In this document: positions 25,986 to 38,549 of the stretch, piece by piece
Layout: each line of letters begins with the position of its first letter
How positions within the stretch are numbered: position 1 is the first letter of the stretch
Assembly: GCA_014338405.1 (NCBI GenBank)
Contig: JTDE01001316.1
Span: 71,431 to 135,430 of the forward strand
Direction of reading: 5' to 3'
Length of the DNA stretch: 64,000 bases
From: Paragonimus skrjabini miyazakii
Lineage: Eukaryota; Platyhelminthes; Trematoda; Plagiorchiida; Troglotrematidae
The notes under the pieces: model-generated
Databases searched by the model: none
The model's input: only the letters and a program-made list of their open reading frames with translations
Told to the model about the DNA's origin: nothing
Translations under genes and position numbers: made by a program

Positions 25986-28684
25986 GTGAGCCTCACGTCA
26001 CGTTAACTGGTTGTCCTGAGATTGGCTTGTATAACAACTAATCGGAATTACGATAACAATTATTGGATTGTTTGTTAGTGTGTTATATTTTTGGATTTGA
26101 CCTGTATTTTTCTATAGTCACACTAAAAAAGTAACCAGCTGTCATCCCATTTTGATCAGGTATACCAAGACGTACCACAGTGGTTTGATGACATGTTGCC
26201 ATGCCATTCGTCACATGGAAGAATGGAACGTAAGAGAGACATGAAGTTTTACTGTCTAACAAATCAGTGCTCTAGATGTTTCGGTAAATAACCCATTTAC
26301 ATCAGCGAAACAAACTGACCTCTGCTTAGTACTATACTTCTTCAAAGACAACGTATGACTCACTGCCTCTCCGTGCGTAAATAAAAAAACGTTTCACTTT
26401 CAACCGGATTGTCTTAACAACAGTAACAATCCAATACCCGGACATCATATCACTTTCTGATTGACGCACAAACAACCAATAAATCAGGTCACTTTGGAAC
26501 TTCCTCATTTTGTCTATGTTTCATCTTAAAAATGGTAGCAATACTGCTTGGCGCATAAGACTGTGGCGGGCAGACATTGAATTCCTTTGAAACGATCATT
26601 TTGTTTACAGTAGTGCAGTTTATGTTGAATATCAAGCAGCTCTTAGCCTCAACGCCGTCAGTCAGTGTAGAGTTCGTTGGAATCTAAACATCTGAAGAAC
26701 ATTGATGTCAGGAGGTTAACCAAACTCAATCATAACTTACTAACAGTATAATAACGAAATATTCATGCTAGAGTAAGAATACTCTAGTGGGAAAATGAGA
26801 TCATACTTGTTTTGCTGCATAATTATTAGCTGTTGCAATCAAAAATTATTTTCCAATGGACAGTGCATTTTCACTACTAACTAATTTAGTCCCCTGTCCA
26901 TATTTGCATAGTCTCCTAGGGTTTTGATATATTCAGTAGCTTGTTACATCGCTTATTCAATGAACACGGAGTGCCCCTTTGGTTAACCGTTGAAATGTCG
27001 AGTAATTTGGCTAATGACTGACACTGAGTCAACGGAGATACGATTGTCAAAGTCCATACACTACTGTCAAGCCCAGCGTCGGGGAATTTTGACTGATCAA
27101 TTAATGCATGCATATTCTCACATAACTGGTTCCAAAAGCTTTATGACAGATATGGTTACCAGTGTGGATAGAGATGAACCACAGAAACACATACACGTCA
27201 CACATATTTTGAGAAATGTGTATTTGTTTGACACTCTATACCTGGGTTAACTATCCGTGATTGTTGATAACTACCCAGTCTTTTACACTATAGAATTATA
27301 GATAAATATATACTCACAGAACATGGAAAGTAGTTAGTTACGCCTACTTAATGAATATGCTATATATATGGGTCATACAAAGTTGATACGACCATTGTTA
27401 GAACGATTTTGGTGTATCCTATGGGACAGTTTTGTTTCCTGTTGAACATAAACAACAGCCATAGTATGATGACCTGTTTGCCCTATCCAACCGCCCTGAG
27501 TGTCCATAGTTGCTTTTGTTGTTGTTGGTTAGTATTTCCCTTTGCCCTCGTTTACATTACCATATCTTTTATGTAAAAGGTAAACTGAATTGGGTTGCAT
27601 ATGTTGGTCGTTTGTGTAAGATTCAGCTACCTTCTTATCATATACGAACATTCCATCATATCAGTTTTTCAAAACCTGGGATATTCCTGATGACTAACTA
27701 CACTCACCGATGTACAAGGATAATATAGCAACCTTGAATGTCTCATATGAAATTCTGTCATTCGATTCGACACTAGACTGTATTGATGATCAGCAAAGGG
27801 GCTTGATTCAAAATCGGACTTTGGAGATTGAAAAAAACGGCGTGATGGATGCTGTGGTACGCAAGGATATGAGGAATTGGTTTTCAGTAGCAGCCGCGTT
27901 TTATGTTTCAATGAGAGACAATTTGTTGACAAGTCGTCTGTTGCTGGAAATTGTAGGTGCATTAATCGTGGTCGTTTGTACGTTCGGATACCGTCAAGGC
28001 GATCAGATCTAGACTGAATAAAAAATATAATAATCAACCGTGTCCTTCGGGTCAAAGATGTGGACTGTAAAATAGTGAGTAGATGACAGTAGGCCAGAAC
28101 AAGTGCTGTCAATCGGAGTAACAAGCCAGCCTCATTTCATTTCCGAACCAGGAGAACCGAGGGATTGTGGTATGTAAGATCACTATCGACTAACCTGGCT
28201 GACTCGAATCCTTCTTTCGGTGTGACTGTTAAGTTTTCTGGTTTGATTGATTAAGATGCGCATGTTGTCACACTATGTCCTCATTCGGTCTGCTCATTAC
28301 TTAGCTGTAAATATTCCATGATCTACCTGTAATTGGCCACCTCCACATTACACCGATTTTCGTGTCTTGCAAGACTGTACTTCTCTTGATCATAATTCAG
28401 CATTAGTTTCATATCGCTAATAATAATCCCCATAATATCGCTTACAGTAATGCTTTAACGTTAGGTTTCTGTTTTCTTGTTTTTGTGGCATTTTTCGTTC
28501 TATTGAGAGATTAAAGTCTGTCCCGAATGCTGATTGTTTTAACACCCGGCTTTGTTTTGATATAATTCTTTGCAACACTTTGTATAGACTGTTAAGAACA
28601 GATTGCTTGTCCACAATGTTCGTGCATAGTTCCATTTGACAAATTAACGCAATTTCTCTATGTTCGCATGCAAATCATTTCCAG
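25986..28684 (+). other. Kv4 intron (2.7 kb)
   Basis: The intron runs from GTGAGC to an acceptor ending atttccag. It contains only short frames on both strands. The longest pair, around 27.67-28.12 kb, lies on opposite strands over the same bases, and neither translation is recognisable. I see no repeat or RNA gene in it. Confidence 0.8.
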
Positions 28685-29164
28685 CGAGCGCGTCAGGCTC
28701 GCATACGTCTTGCTCAGATGATGGCCACTTACACTACGACCAATGAAAAGTCCGAAGAAGGTGACGAAGATGATGCAGACTTGTTACGTGATCCGAACGA
28801 TCAGGATCGAAGAACCCGGATTGCTTGGTCAACCGATCGGTCATCCAAGATGGAGAAAACTCACTGTGGCTCACAGCTAGGTCTGTCTGATTGGTTCTTC
28901 GAGGATAGAACTAGTGATAGTAATATTGGTCAATCAAAATCTGTAGAACGTCACACACAAGTAAATACACCGGTAATTATTCTGCAGGCAAACGAAGGAG
29001 ATTCGTCGGATTCAAATATTTGCAATACGAAAGACAAGATCTGTACTCGAACTGAAGGACAAGCAAAAGATATTTTGTCTTTTGCAGATCTTGATCCCAT
29101 CACATCCCAGGAGCAAACTTCATCTTTGGAACTACGTCGGTGGAATACCACTGAAGATATGAAG
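28685..29164 (+). CDS. Kv4/Shal potassium channel, proximal C-terminal tail exon
   Basis: The exon opens RARQARIRLAQ directly after RQAQK of the previous exon. This reproduces the basic Kv4 segment that follows S6 (K/R-A-R-L-A-R-I-R pattern). After that it becomes a 150-residue acidic and Ser/Thr-rich stretch (EEGDEDDADLLRDPNDQDRRTR and on to SFADLDPITSQEQTSSLELRR) with no recognised domain. In other animals this part of Kv4 is shorter. The acceptor is atttccag at 28684 and the donor AAG|GTCAGT at 29164. Both borders are phase 0 and the exon is 160 whole codons. If the donor is not used, the frame stops at 29194. Confidence 0.88.
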
Positions 29165-32100
29165 GTCAGTTTCTTGCCAATTGACGAAGTCTAGGATGCG
29201 TTTAGTGTTCCGTTACTACTTTAAGCGCATTTTTCAAGTGGCCCAGTTTGATCGCTCTGCAGTGTATTACTCATTTAAACACGGGTTGAGCGTCATTCCA
29301 TTCGTGTGATTTGATAAGCGATTGGCAATACTATTAACAGTTCATGATCCACTTCAACTTTTGTTATTAGTCGACTGCCTAACTAAGCTGATGATAAATG
29401 TTTGAAAGTGAGTCCTTGCTTCTGTTCTATGGCTCTGGATGATTCATACAACCAGTACAGCGCTAACAAGTATATCTGAGATGAATGATATGAATTTTCG
29501 CTGTCTTATATACCTCAGTTGGACAGCCGAGACGTGCATTCCAGCAAATCATAACTTCATCTGTTTTTACAATTGGAAGGTGTTACTACTTTGTGTTACC
29601 ATTCCATTTCTTTCTGTTGACAATCTATGTTGCGATCATGTTTTTGCAGCGTGTATTTGCAGTCTGTTTGAAAATTACTCAATACCTAAGTCTCGAATTC
29701 ATGCACTACATGCTGTCTGCTCTCACGTGACGTGCAGTGTCACTTACAAACTGAACAGCTCTGTCAATTTATCGAAACACAGACAGAAGCAATCACGGCA
29801 AACGATCCTGAAGTCTGAACTTGACAATTACGTTACCGCAAACGGTGTTAAGGTTAGCGTGATCTTTAGAACAACATGAATCATTTTTGTTTTAGTAAAC
29901 TACTCTCACTCTCGTTAAAGTACTCCTTTGTACTGTCTAGTGTAAATTACATCTGTGCATATGTGCATGAAGTGTATCGTACCTGTGAGATGACTTGTAC
30001 GCTTACAAAGAACCCCTACCTGAGATGGAAAAAAATAAATGCACACGGATTATTATCTTGTTATTTTTACCTACTTCAACGGAGCTCATTTATTTTGTTT
30101 TGTCAGCATGCGTTTCTTCTAATTTTAAGATTACAACACGATAACATGAGTAGATCAGAAAACAGCGACATTCTTGGCCTTTCCATAAAGCATGCTCCGA
30201 AGTTTTTCTTTTTAACTCTGCGTTATTCATTGTTAGTAAGTTTTCACCGTTTAAATCCGTAATATGAGACTTTATTTTGTATGTGATGAGCCACGTATGC
30301 GTGAATTGTTGGTAATCAATTTCAGCCGCTCTGTATCACTTGTGCTTCGGACATTGATTCTAATCGTCTCATTAGCATATTATTTAGAACCCAGTAGATC
30401 CGTTATGCCTTAATTCTTGCACATAACTCTTGTTGAATCAATGGAACGTAACCCACTAAACAATAATTTTGGCGTAGGCGCTTGGCATGCAACATGACGA
30501 TCCAAATCCCAATTATATTTGGTCGATGTGTACGGCTCAATACGTTTGGTTAAATAATGTTAGAGATGTGAAAAGTTTCTGGTTTTGCTAAAGATCAGTG
30601 TGATTTCACCGATAAGTATCAGTTGGAACCCAAATGCGAAACGCTGTAATCCGGCTGGATTCGAATCAGCGACAGAAATAGCATGCCCAAATGCGACAAG
30701 TGCTCTGACGGCTGAGCTAGAAGTTATATTAATTTGGCCGCATTACAAGTAGCCCTCATAACATCTACACCAGATGACGACGATGTTGGGCCACCGATTC
30801 TGATGTTTGCCACTTTGTCACTTCTTTCACATTTCCTAATTAGAATTGACAGGGTAAAAAATGTACTGAATTATTCGATTACAACACTCCTCAGGAAGGC
30901 CACCCGAGGTGGTTGAAATTCTGAGTATTACAACTTGAGAAACAACCCTCCTTACTTCTCATCAGAGACTTCATTTGCACAACGTAAACGTGAAGCTCAA
31001 AGTAGTTCTGTCGCTCATGGATATAAACCTCAGATACACTTTTCTTGTAGCAAATCAACCTTCGTTTTAGAAGAAAGTTTATTGATTTTTTAAATCTCTC
31101 TGGTGAGTGAAATGACTAGGTGGATATTTTACCAAATTGTTTGTTTAGTTGTTAGGCGTATTGCAGTGACTGGTAAACAGTACTCTTGATCAACATGTAG
31201 CATATAAAACATTCCAGAGTAAATTGCTGTCTCTTCATTATAAATTCTGTTAGCACAAGTATATCTAGTCACATTGAAAGTTCCCACACTTCGGAACTTC
31301 CTAACTTTTATTTGAAAAAACAACTATTTTGCTTGACATGATTTTACTGAAGTGGTGAGAGTGAACTATGCATCTTGCGTGAAATATTGCATTTTTGAAA
31401 CCACACAATTCAAGGGCATTACAAGTTGATTATGTCACTCAAAAACTTTATCCATGAAGCAAAAAGTGATAACCCCGACGTTAAATATACGGTTAGTATG
31501 ATGAATGAGGCATAAGTCCCAGACCATGTTTGCAAATTGATTTTGGCAACGTACATTTGGGGATGGTTATAAAGGAGGTTGGAACATCTCTCGTTAAGCA
31601 ACCGTAATTGCTCCGACAGCACTTTCTGATGCTCTACTTTTAATTAACTGAAGTAAGATTTCGCTGTAATTGTTTTATGAGGTTGCAGAAAGCAGGCGTG
31701 GCATTTTCCGATAGCATACTAGTAGACGATGAGAATGGTATTGTTTGGGTGAATATTTGACTTCAGACATCTTGTGAGACTACTATGCAGACCCCTTTTT
31801 CGAATATCGTAAACACTCCATTTTCTCCATAATGGCATGTTACGGCAAACCAGTGTTAACTTTGTGGCCACAATGTAACACATCTTTGAAAATGTATCTT
31901 CGTTTGAATATTTGTCGACTTTCACATTAACCATTAACTTTCCATTCTATTTCACTGAATTAAATTTACATACAGTCGGATGAGGCGCCAACCTTCTTCG
32001 GGGATTCTTCACTTGTTCTTTAGACACTTGATCTCCCCAGTTTTTTTAAGCAGTTAGCTAGATCCGTATGAACAATCACGAGATTCAAATCTTCAGATCC

Positions 32101-32936
32101 AAACCGCACAGGACATTTTTAAATATTTCGTTTCTTCACTTTGCACCTCCCATTAGCCTGTCTAGCTCGTTGCCCTTGTTCCAATGTAAACTGTCAGTTT
32201 CCAGAAGTCGCCTATTCCACGTCACTTTATCAGGCTCATTTGTAGAGAAAATTTTGGAACTAGCCACCTTCTACATAAATATATTGAAATATGTAGTCAG
32301 CGTGAAATGTGACACGATGTCATACAGTGTGAAATGACTATATATACGTGAGCATAACAATTAAATTCGACACTTCATGTTAGACCACGGTGAAGTGTAG
32401 AGAAACTGTGACGACGAACTTCTCCGTGTTATCGTTGTTCTCCGAATTGACATTGCATAAATATTTTGAAAGTTTTTTTTAGATTTATGACCAACTGTTA
32501 CATACCATAGCTTTTAACATCGTAAATAAGTCATTTTTTGTTATTTGCATATTCTTTCAATTTTGTGTATCAGCATCATTTTAGGGGAATCTGGTTTATT
32601 CTCCTCATTGTCGACTATTCTTAATATTGTTTTATTCATCTGAATTTATATGCACTCAGCTACCGAAGCCCGCTTGACATAACGGATTAGGATGATCGAT
32701 GTGCTGCGATAAAAACATTTTATGCAATTTTCTGGGTTCATTCAGGAGCAAAATTCTTTCATCCTGTTTTAACCCCTGGCTGAACGTTGAATGCATTGTT
32801 ACACAATTGCTGATGCACTGTGTGTTGTTTCATTTTATTGCATTTCTGGTTTGCTAACCGTCAAAAGACGCACAGTGTTGTTTCAAATGTGTACTGTGTC
32901 TTCAATGTATATTTTTTTGCCTCCAACACTGTTCAG
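29165..32936 (+). other. Kv4 intron (3.8 kb)
   Basis: The intron runs from GTCAGT to an acceptor ending ctgttcag. It carries SINE copy B near 30.6-30.74 kb. The open frame at 29439-29879 has a charged end before an AAG|GTTAGC donor-like site but no acceptor in a fitting phase. I do not call it an exon. Confidence 0.75.
30625..30741 (-). repeat. tRNA-derived SINE, copy B
   Basis: The minus strand shows the same order as copy A at 6.1 kb: TAGCTCAGCCGTCAGAGC (A box), CTTGTCGCATTTGG, TATTTCTGTCGCT, GATTCGAATCC (B box) and a GCATTTG tail. Between the GCGGCC start and the A box it has an extra AT-rich stretch of about 12 bases. Shared non-tRNA bases show common descent with copy A. Confidence 0.65.
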
Positions 32937-33263
32937 TGCATAGAACCACCAGAAGAACTGAGTCGATCTATGGAATTAAAACGCTCTACCTCGCTTCGAG
33001 TTTGTGCAACATCCAAGTCGGCAAACCAGTTGAAACAACACTCGTCCAAACGACCACGGTTACCTCACACAGATCGGCTACACGGTTTGAACAGCACAAA
33101 AGAAAGCTTTACTAAGCACGTAAAAGACATGCGCGATTCCGCTCACCGACATCAAACACAGTCGTCCTCGTCACACGATGCGAGTCACAAGAAACCCACT
33201 ACCTATGAAGATTTGATATCCATGCAGCAGTGCCATTTATTAGACTGTCTCTACGTTATAACG
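32937..33263 (+). CDS. Kv4/Shal potassium channel, tail exon with the HLLxCL motif
   Basis: This exon has 109 whole codons, phase 0 at both ends. The acceptor is ccaacactgttcag at 32936 and the donor ACG|GTGAGC at 33263. Most of it is basic and Ser/His-rich (RSMELKRSTSLRV; KRPRLPHTDRLHG; HRHQTQSSSSHDASHKK). It ends DLISMQQCHLLDCLYVIT. The CHLLDCL part matches the HHLLxCLE segment that is conserved in the Kv4 tail of insects and vertebrates and lies close to the end of this exon. That match ties this exon to the channel even though the rest is unrecognisable. Compared with other Kv4 channels, far more sequence separates this motif from S6. Confidence 0.82.
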
Positions 33264-34298
33264 GTGAGCTTAATGTTTGAATTGCGACATCTCGTCTTGA
33301 ACATTCCCTAACTGAGCTGTTTGGAACTAAGGTTAGATTGATTAGAACGGATGGTCACATGTTCATAATCTATGGATACTTCAGAATTTGCAAATGGTCT
33401 CTGTCTATTTGTTAATGTTTGTTTTCATTAGTAGATCACGGAATAGCACGCAGAATCACACATTTACAGTGTATCCTTTCTCAGGTGTTTATCATTTGAG
33501 TAGTTGGGGGTTGTTATGTTCCACAATATACACTTTCCCTTTCGTATCAGCGATGTTTATTGAAATGCAAGTAATTTGTTTTTCATATGGCTCCTGCCTG
33601 AACATTTTCGCGTTTAATATCCCCCACATCCTTCTTTGTTATGCTTCCGTGACTTAGTGTTCCTGGTCTTTCAAACAAAGGTGCCGGCAAGTTTTGAAGC
33701 AGCTTCACAAACTTTCTGGCCATATGCGTCGGTTTTAAACGCATACATAGTTCAGTTGTTATTTGTGGCTCTCACTTATGAGTATGTAGGGCGATTTCTG
33801 ACAAGTCCCATGGGGTTGACGATCACCTCATCTTTGCAGGCCTGTTTTGCGGTTTATCGAAGTGTAGAAAAATCTTCACACAGATTGTTGTTTGCTCGCA
33901 TGCAAGCACCGAATCATTCATCCGTCCCTTTCAGGGTGAAGCCTTTAAAGAATTCCAAACTAATCTCCCCGGTGATCACTAACCAACTCGGTTTATGACA
34001 ACACAGCTCTTTAGGTCACCTCGCTCTTATCTCGTTGAATACAAAACCTTGTGATTCTCGTCTGTCTCGTTTATCGTAACACCGATATTTTGGTAGTTTA
34101 AAGAAATTGTTTCCTGACATATGACCTGCGTAATCCATATTATGTTTTGTATGTCACTTTCGGGGGTAAACAAAGCAAAGGTTTAACTTAGCTTGAATTG
34201 AGTGACCAGTTACTAGTTACTACCCGAAGCAGCAGTTGTTTACTGCCTTTCCTCTTCCTTATTATACTCTCCTTGTTATCCTCTCCCTGTGTTTATAG
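33264..34298 (+). other. Kv4 intron (1.0 kb), may hold a cassette exon
   Basis: The intron runs from GTGAGC to an acceptor ending gtttatag. Apart from the cassette candidate at 33840-33971 I see no feature in it. Confidence 0.75.
33840..33971 (+). CDS. Possible alternative Kv4 tail exon
   Basis: Within the 1-kb intron, an acceptor ending catctttgcag is followed by 44 open codons, phase 0 at the start. They read ACFAVYRSVEKSSHRLL and on to KPLKNSKLIS, ending at CCG|GTGATC, also phase 0. Composition is basic and Ser-rich like the neighbouring tail exons, and inclusion would keep the frame. The donor is weak and no residue is known from other channels, so this may be chance. Confidence 0.28.
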
Positions 34299-35378
34299 GC
34301 AAGAAATAATGTGGCATTGACAAGTTCTGCAGAGAAACCCTTCTCTCACGAGTCCAGTTCATTCCATTTGGAGTCATTGCATTCATCAAAAAACAAACAT
34401 CCACGTCGAACGAATCATGAACCAGTCACCAAACTTGGTCGATTGTTCCGATTGCGTTCCACAGACTCAAAGACTACGCATGCGGACAGTCGACGTTCGA
34501 GTACATTGCATTCGGGAGAGGTCACTGATACACATGATAGCACACGCACAAGTGTGAACCGATCCAGCGAGCCGAAACGTTTGTTACACAGAGAAAGACA
34601 TCGAATCCTATTGAACCCTCTCACACTAAAACGTGGTCAGCATGCAGACCAAATTTCTGTATCAAAGTCTTCAATGAGCCATTGTGGATCGTTGAAAGAG
34701 CACGTACCTGTACGAATGGCCGATACTCGATCACTAGAAAAAAGTGATTATCGGATTAACCTTGTTACCAATGGCTTGGAGGACCAGTTAAGTGATCCTT
34801 GTTCCGCGTGGATGTTTTCTAAGTCGTTTGGCCCTTTGCGAAGACACACAACCAGTGAACTGCTAGAAATTAAGCCTCTGCTTAGTTCTCCGGATATTTC
34901 CAACCAAGCAATTCATGAACGGTTCAACACAAAACAAGACCAACCGATACCATCTAGTCCAAGTTGGCCACGTATGTCTTTCAAGAACAGGACACAACAA
35001 GAACCTTTCAATGCCGGTTGGGATGTAGGGTTTGGACGAGAAGATGAACTAGAAATGTTTGAGGTTTCTCATGCTGTTCCTACTGTTGTGGACACACAAA
35101 GCTTCCCCGTTCCAGCCGCAAAACTTCATAAGGCTTCACATCATCACCCCAAGTCGGAACAAGAACTCTTACAGGTCTTTGAAAAGTCCAACCAAGTAGT
35201 TGAACGAAACTCAAGGAGCCTTTATTTTGGCAAACCGGACCTTGGGTATAGACCGAGGCCACAAGTACAGATTAACCGAGGGCTATCAACGGAACCACAA
35301 AGCTTGTTAATAGAACACGACAACCAACAGTATCCTCTCATCTCACGTTCGCCAAATAGAAGCCTGGATTTAACGCAG
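34299..35378 (+). CDS. Kv4/Shal potassium channel, large distal tail exon
   Basis: This exon has 360 whole codons. The acceptor is ctccctgtgtttatag at 34298, and the TAG in frame just before it shows the frame cannot extend upstream. It starts ARNNVALTSSAEKPF in phase 0, following on from VIT of the previous exon. The product is hydrophilic, rich in Ser, His, Arg and Gln, with no membrane segment. Visible stretches are KLGRLFRLRSTDSK, EPKRLLHRERHRILLNPLTLKR, SAWMFSKSFGPLRRHTTSELLEIKPLL and SEQELLQVFEKSNQVVERN. Several RxxS/T patterns could be kinase sites. I recognise no domain. The donor CAG|GTATCG at 35378 is phase 0. Beyond it the frame stays open to 35528, but the read-through turns hydrophobic and looks intronic. 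Its long open length and matching phase support it as real coding sequence. Confidence 0.78.
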
Positions 35379-36655
35379 GTATCGCATTTTTACCGTGGGA
35401 AATTATTTGGTTTCCTTGCCGTTTTCCTTTTATCTCATTTTCGTATACTCAACAAGGACAGGAAAACAACATATCTGTTACTTTTACTATATTCTGGAAC
35501 TCATTGTCATTTTGGAATGTACACATAGGCTGAAATCATGTTTTTAAGTTTGTATCTATGAAGTGTGACATTTTTGCACAAACGGTTTGATTATAATATT
35601 TACAGGTGGATACTGCCACTTTTATCAAATCTAGACAGATAATGTCACAACTATCTGGTTTAAACGTATAATCATGTGATTAGTAGATGTTCATTTCAAC
35701 CAGTAAGCCACGGCAAATGCAGTTTTGAGCAGTAGGTCATTCATACTGTTATCCATTATTCTAGCACAATTCGTCTCGAAACTAAACCGGTATTCTTTCA
35801 TGGTCAAACCGCACTTAACCGTCATTATCAACCAGAAACATATTAGTTATGATGAGAATGTTGTGGGGAACCAAAACCCCCGGACAGCTGTATGTTATCC
35901 ATACACACACAAGTTTATCAAATATACACCAGTGATGCTTGTTATCTTGTAACCTGCACGGTACTGGTAGATTAGTTAAACTTTTTCCTGAGTACATCCA
36001 TAGTTGTTTTTTTCTATGAAAACGTTGATGTATACTCCTCACAATTAGTTGTGCATCTGCTCTCGGTACATTTGTACACAAGTCGTGCATGTAAGTATCA
36101 GACTGAGAATGTATCGTTTTACGAAACACTTTTTTGCCTAATTTGATTGATTTATCTCAACCTCAGCTGCTTTCTCGGTTCAGTCATCGGTTGTCTCACC
36201 TGGTTATTTTATGCATGTGACAAGAAAGTAGACATTACCGTATACAAATGGATGGGTATCCGGATTGGGTACCCACTACTGTCTGAGCACGTTTAAATCG
36301 GATAAGCAGAAAGGCTACAATGTCATCACGAACGGTTCACTATCACGCACAGGCGGACTGATTGGCTAATTTGATAGTGTTTCATTGAATTATAGGAAAT
36401 TTCTGTTGTGATTTTGAATAACATGCTCTAGCATTGTACAACATTGTGACTTTGCATCCGGTCTCAAGCGGCTTGCGGAATGGTCAGATGCTGAGCATAC
36501 ACTTTCTGATTCTGTTCGTAAAATGAAACATTCTGTTAGATTGTACAGTGGCTATCTACTCTCATATGTGGAGATTAGCTTCATTACGCGTGATTTCTAC
36601 ATATTTGCCATAAATTAATCTTTTAATTACCGTTGAATAGTCGATACTTTAAATT

Positions 36656-36679
36656 TTGAAAAATTGAAAAATTGAAAAA
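36656..36679. repeat. Short tandem repeat, TTGAAAAA x3
   Basis: Three perfect 8-bp units sit in an AT-rich intron stretch. No function is apparent. Confidence 0.85.
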
Positions 36680-38549
36680 TTCTCCAGTAAGGTGACAGAT
36701 TTTGCATTCATATTTTACTTTCGACCTAACCGTAGGCTTACCAGTAGTACATATCTTTCGTCCGCAACAGAAGCTGAAGTTCGGTTCTTATGCGTATGAT
36801 ACGACCACTATTAATATTTTCACATGATTGACATCCTAGTTGACATGATCCTGTTTGTCACAACTGAGTGTTTGATTCCATTCGTTTGAGAACACTGTTT
36901 TTGGTTGAGCACATGAATAAAATGTGTGAAGTAATCATGTGGATCACTCGTATTTGTAAACGTCGAAGGCAATCTTTCAAACAAATGCGTTGAAACATCA
37001 AGTGTCATTTCCTTTGTATGGTTTCTTTCATTATCGAGGCGTTAGTGAACCGAAGAGAAATATAAACACAACGCATAACCGCGTGAGAGACGATTAACTG
37101 ATGACAACGCTACTGACGTCCACAGTTTTCTGCAAACGTTTCAGACATTATCCTTTCCAGCGAGTATACAGGGCGGTGTACACATGGAGATGTGCGATGA
37201 ATGTGTCCGTTTTCCTTGTGAACCAGACGAGTAGTTTTCAGTAGCCGAGTGATACTCATCAGAACTCTCCTGAATTATACTGACTCCATCCCTCTTACAC
37301 GAAATGTAATTTCCAAGGGGAAATGTGAAAAACAAACATAAAAATTTGGGAATAGATATAAAGCAAATCCTCAAGTGATACGGCAGATGCAGACAGATAT
37401 TCAGTCACTCCTTAGCAAACCTCCCATCCTTAACCATAGCAACAACGATTTCGTTGACGAAAGACTTTTTGCAAAAGAACCGGAAACAGAGTTGCTCTAT
37501 CAGTTTCGAATACAATCGAAATTGTTTCTCATTTGAAGCAAACAGGTGATTGAATGTGTAAATGTGTGTTGAGAATGTGACAGTTAATTTATCACATGAT
37601 AAGCCTAGCATACCGAGCACTACTTCTGAGTGAATGACATATGATAACTTATGCCCGGCCCAATCGTTCGAACAATAACCCATTACGTGGTGCAAACTTG
37701 TGAATATTTCGGATAACTGGACGTACTGTAGGCACGATCTGTCGCATACTTAGCTATCATATCGAGAATGTTAGAACAACAGTTGCCTGAGCTGTATTAA
37801 GCAGTCTCAGTTTATTAGAAAACAATGCGTTTTTCACAGACAACCAACAATGATTACGATAACGATTGGCGCCGGACGACAAACGTGTCACGTTTTGTTT
37901 GGCCCGTTCGTTTTTACATTCAATTGCCGAGACTTAAGTGTTTCGGTTATTTAAATGCAACACGTATTCACCTAACTTGTTCTAATTACCAGGTCTTACA
38001 ACCTAGTTCGATGTACCAGCTGATATCCGTTTTTTATTATTAGGTGCCGATCGGCTGCAACCCTACTCTAAGCAACTTGTGAATGAGCTGTGAATGACTG
38101 AACGTTCTCCGATCAGGAAACCGCTCGAGTCCAATATTCTTGTACGCCCCTCAAAATGAACGGAACTATTTCACCAAAGTCATCTTATGCCAGTCCGATG
38201 ATTGTTTGTGTTAAGTTCCTCACTGAAGAAACAGTTCACTTAGTAATGCTGAATAGAAGAAAAAAACTCACTCTCCCAACGTTTAAAACGGTAAGGATTG
38301 CTTTCGCTTTCTGCGGCTACAGTGCACGATGGGAGCTTTTTAGTTACAACAAAACGCGGCAGCCCAGCTCAAATAATCAGATTAACCTGCACATTGTGTC
38401 GGTCTAAACCCCGTTCAGAACCTGTGAAGCAAAATGTCAGAAGATGTCCTTCTTTCAATGGTGATATTTTTCACCCATCAGAACTTCCCATATGTATTTA
38501 GCCTCCCCCCAGTTTTCTGTCTTCTTTGTGTCTCCGGGTGATAATTGTG

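Noticed and set aside
29439..29879. 146-codon open frame ending in a charged stretch before AAG|GTTAGC, possible tail exon
   Set aside because: Good acceptors inside it are not in phase 0, and the phase-0 ones lack a pyrimidine tract. The first half looks non-coding.
37240..37275. CTGATGAG with a nearby GAAAA on the minus strand
   Set aside because: Stem II does not pair up to the GAAA, and no GUC with a stem I partner follows.
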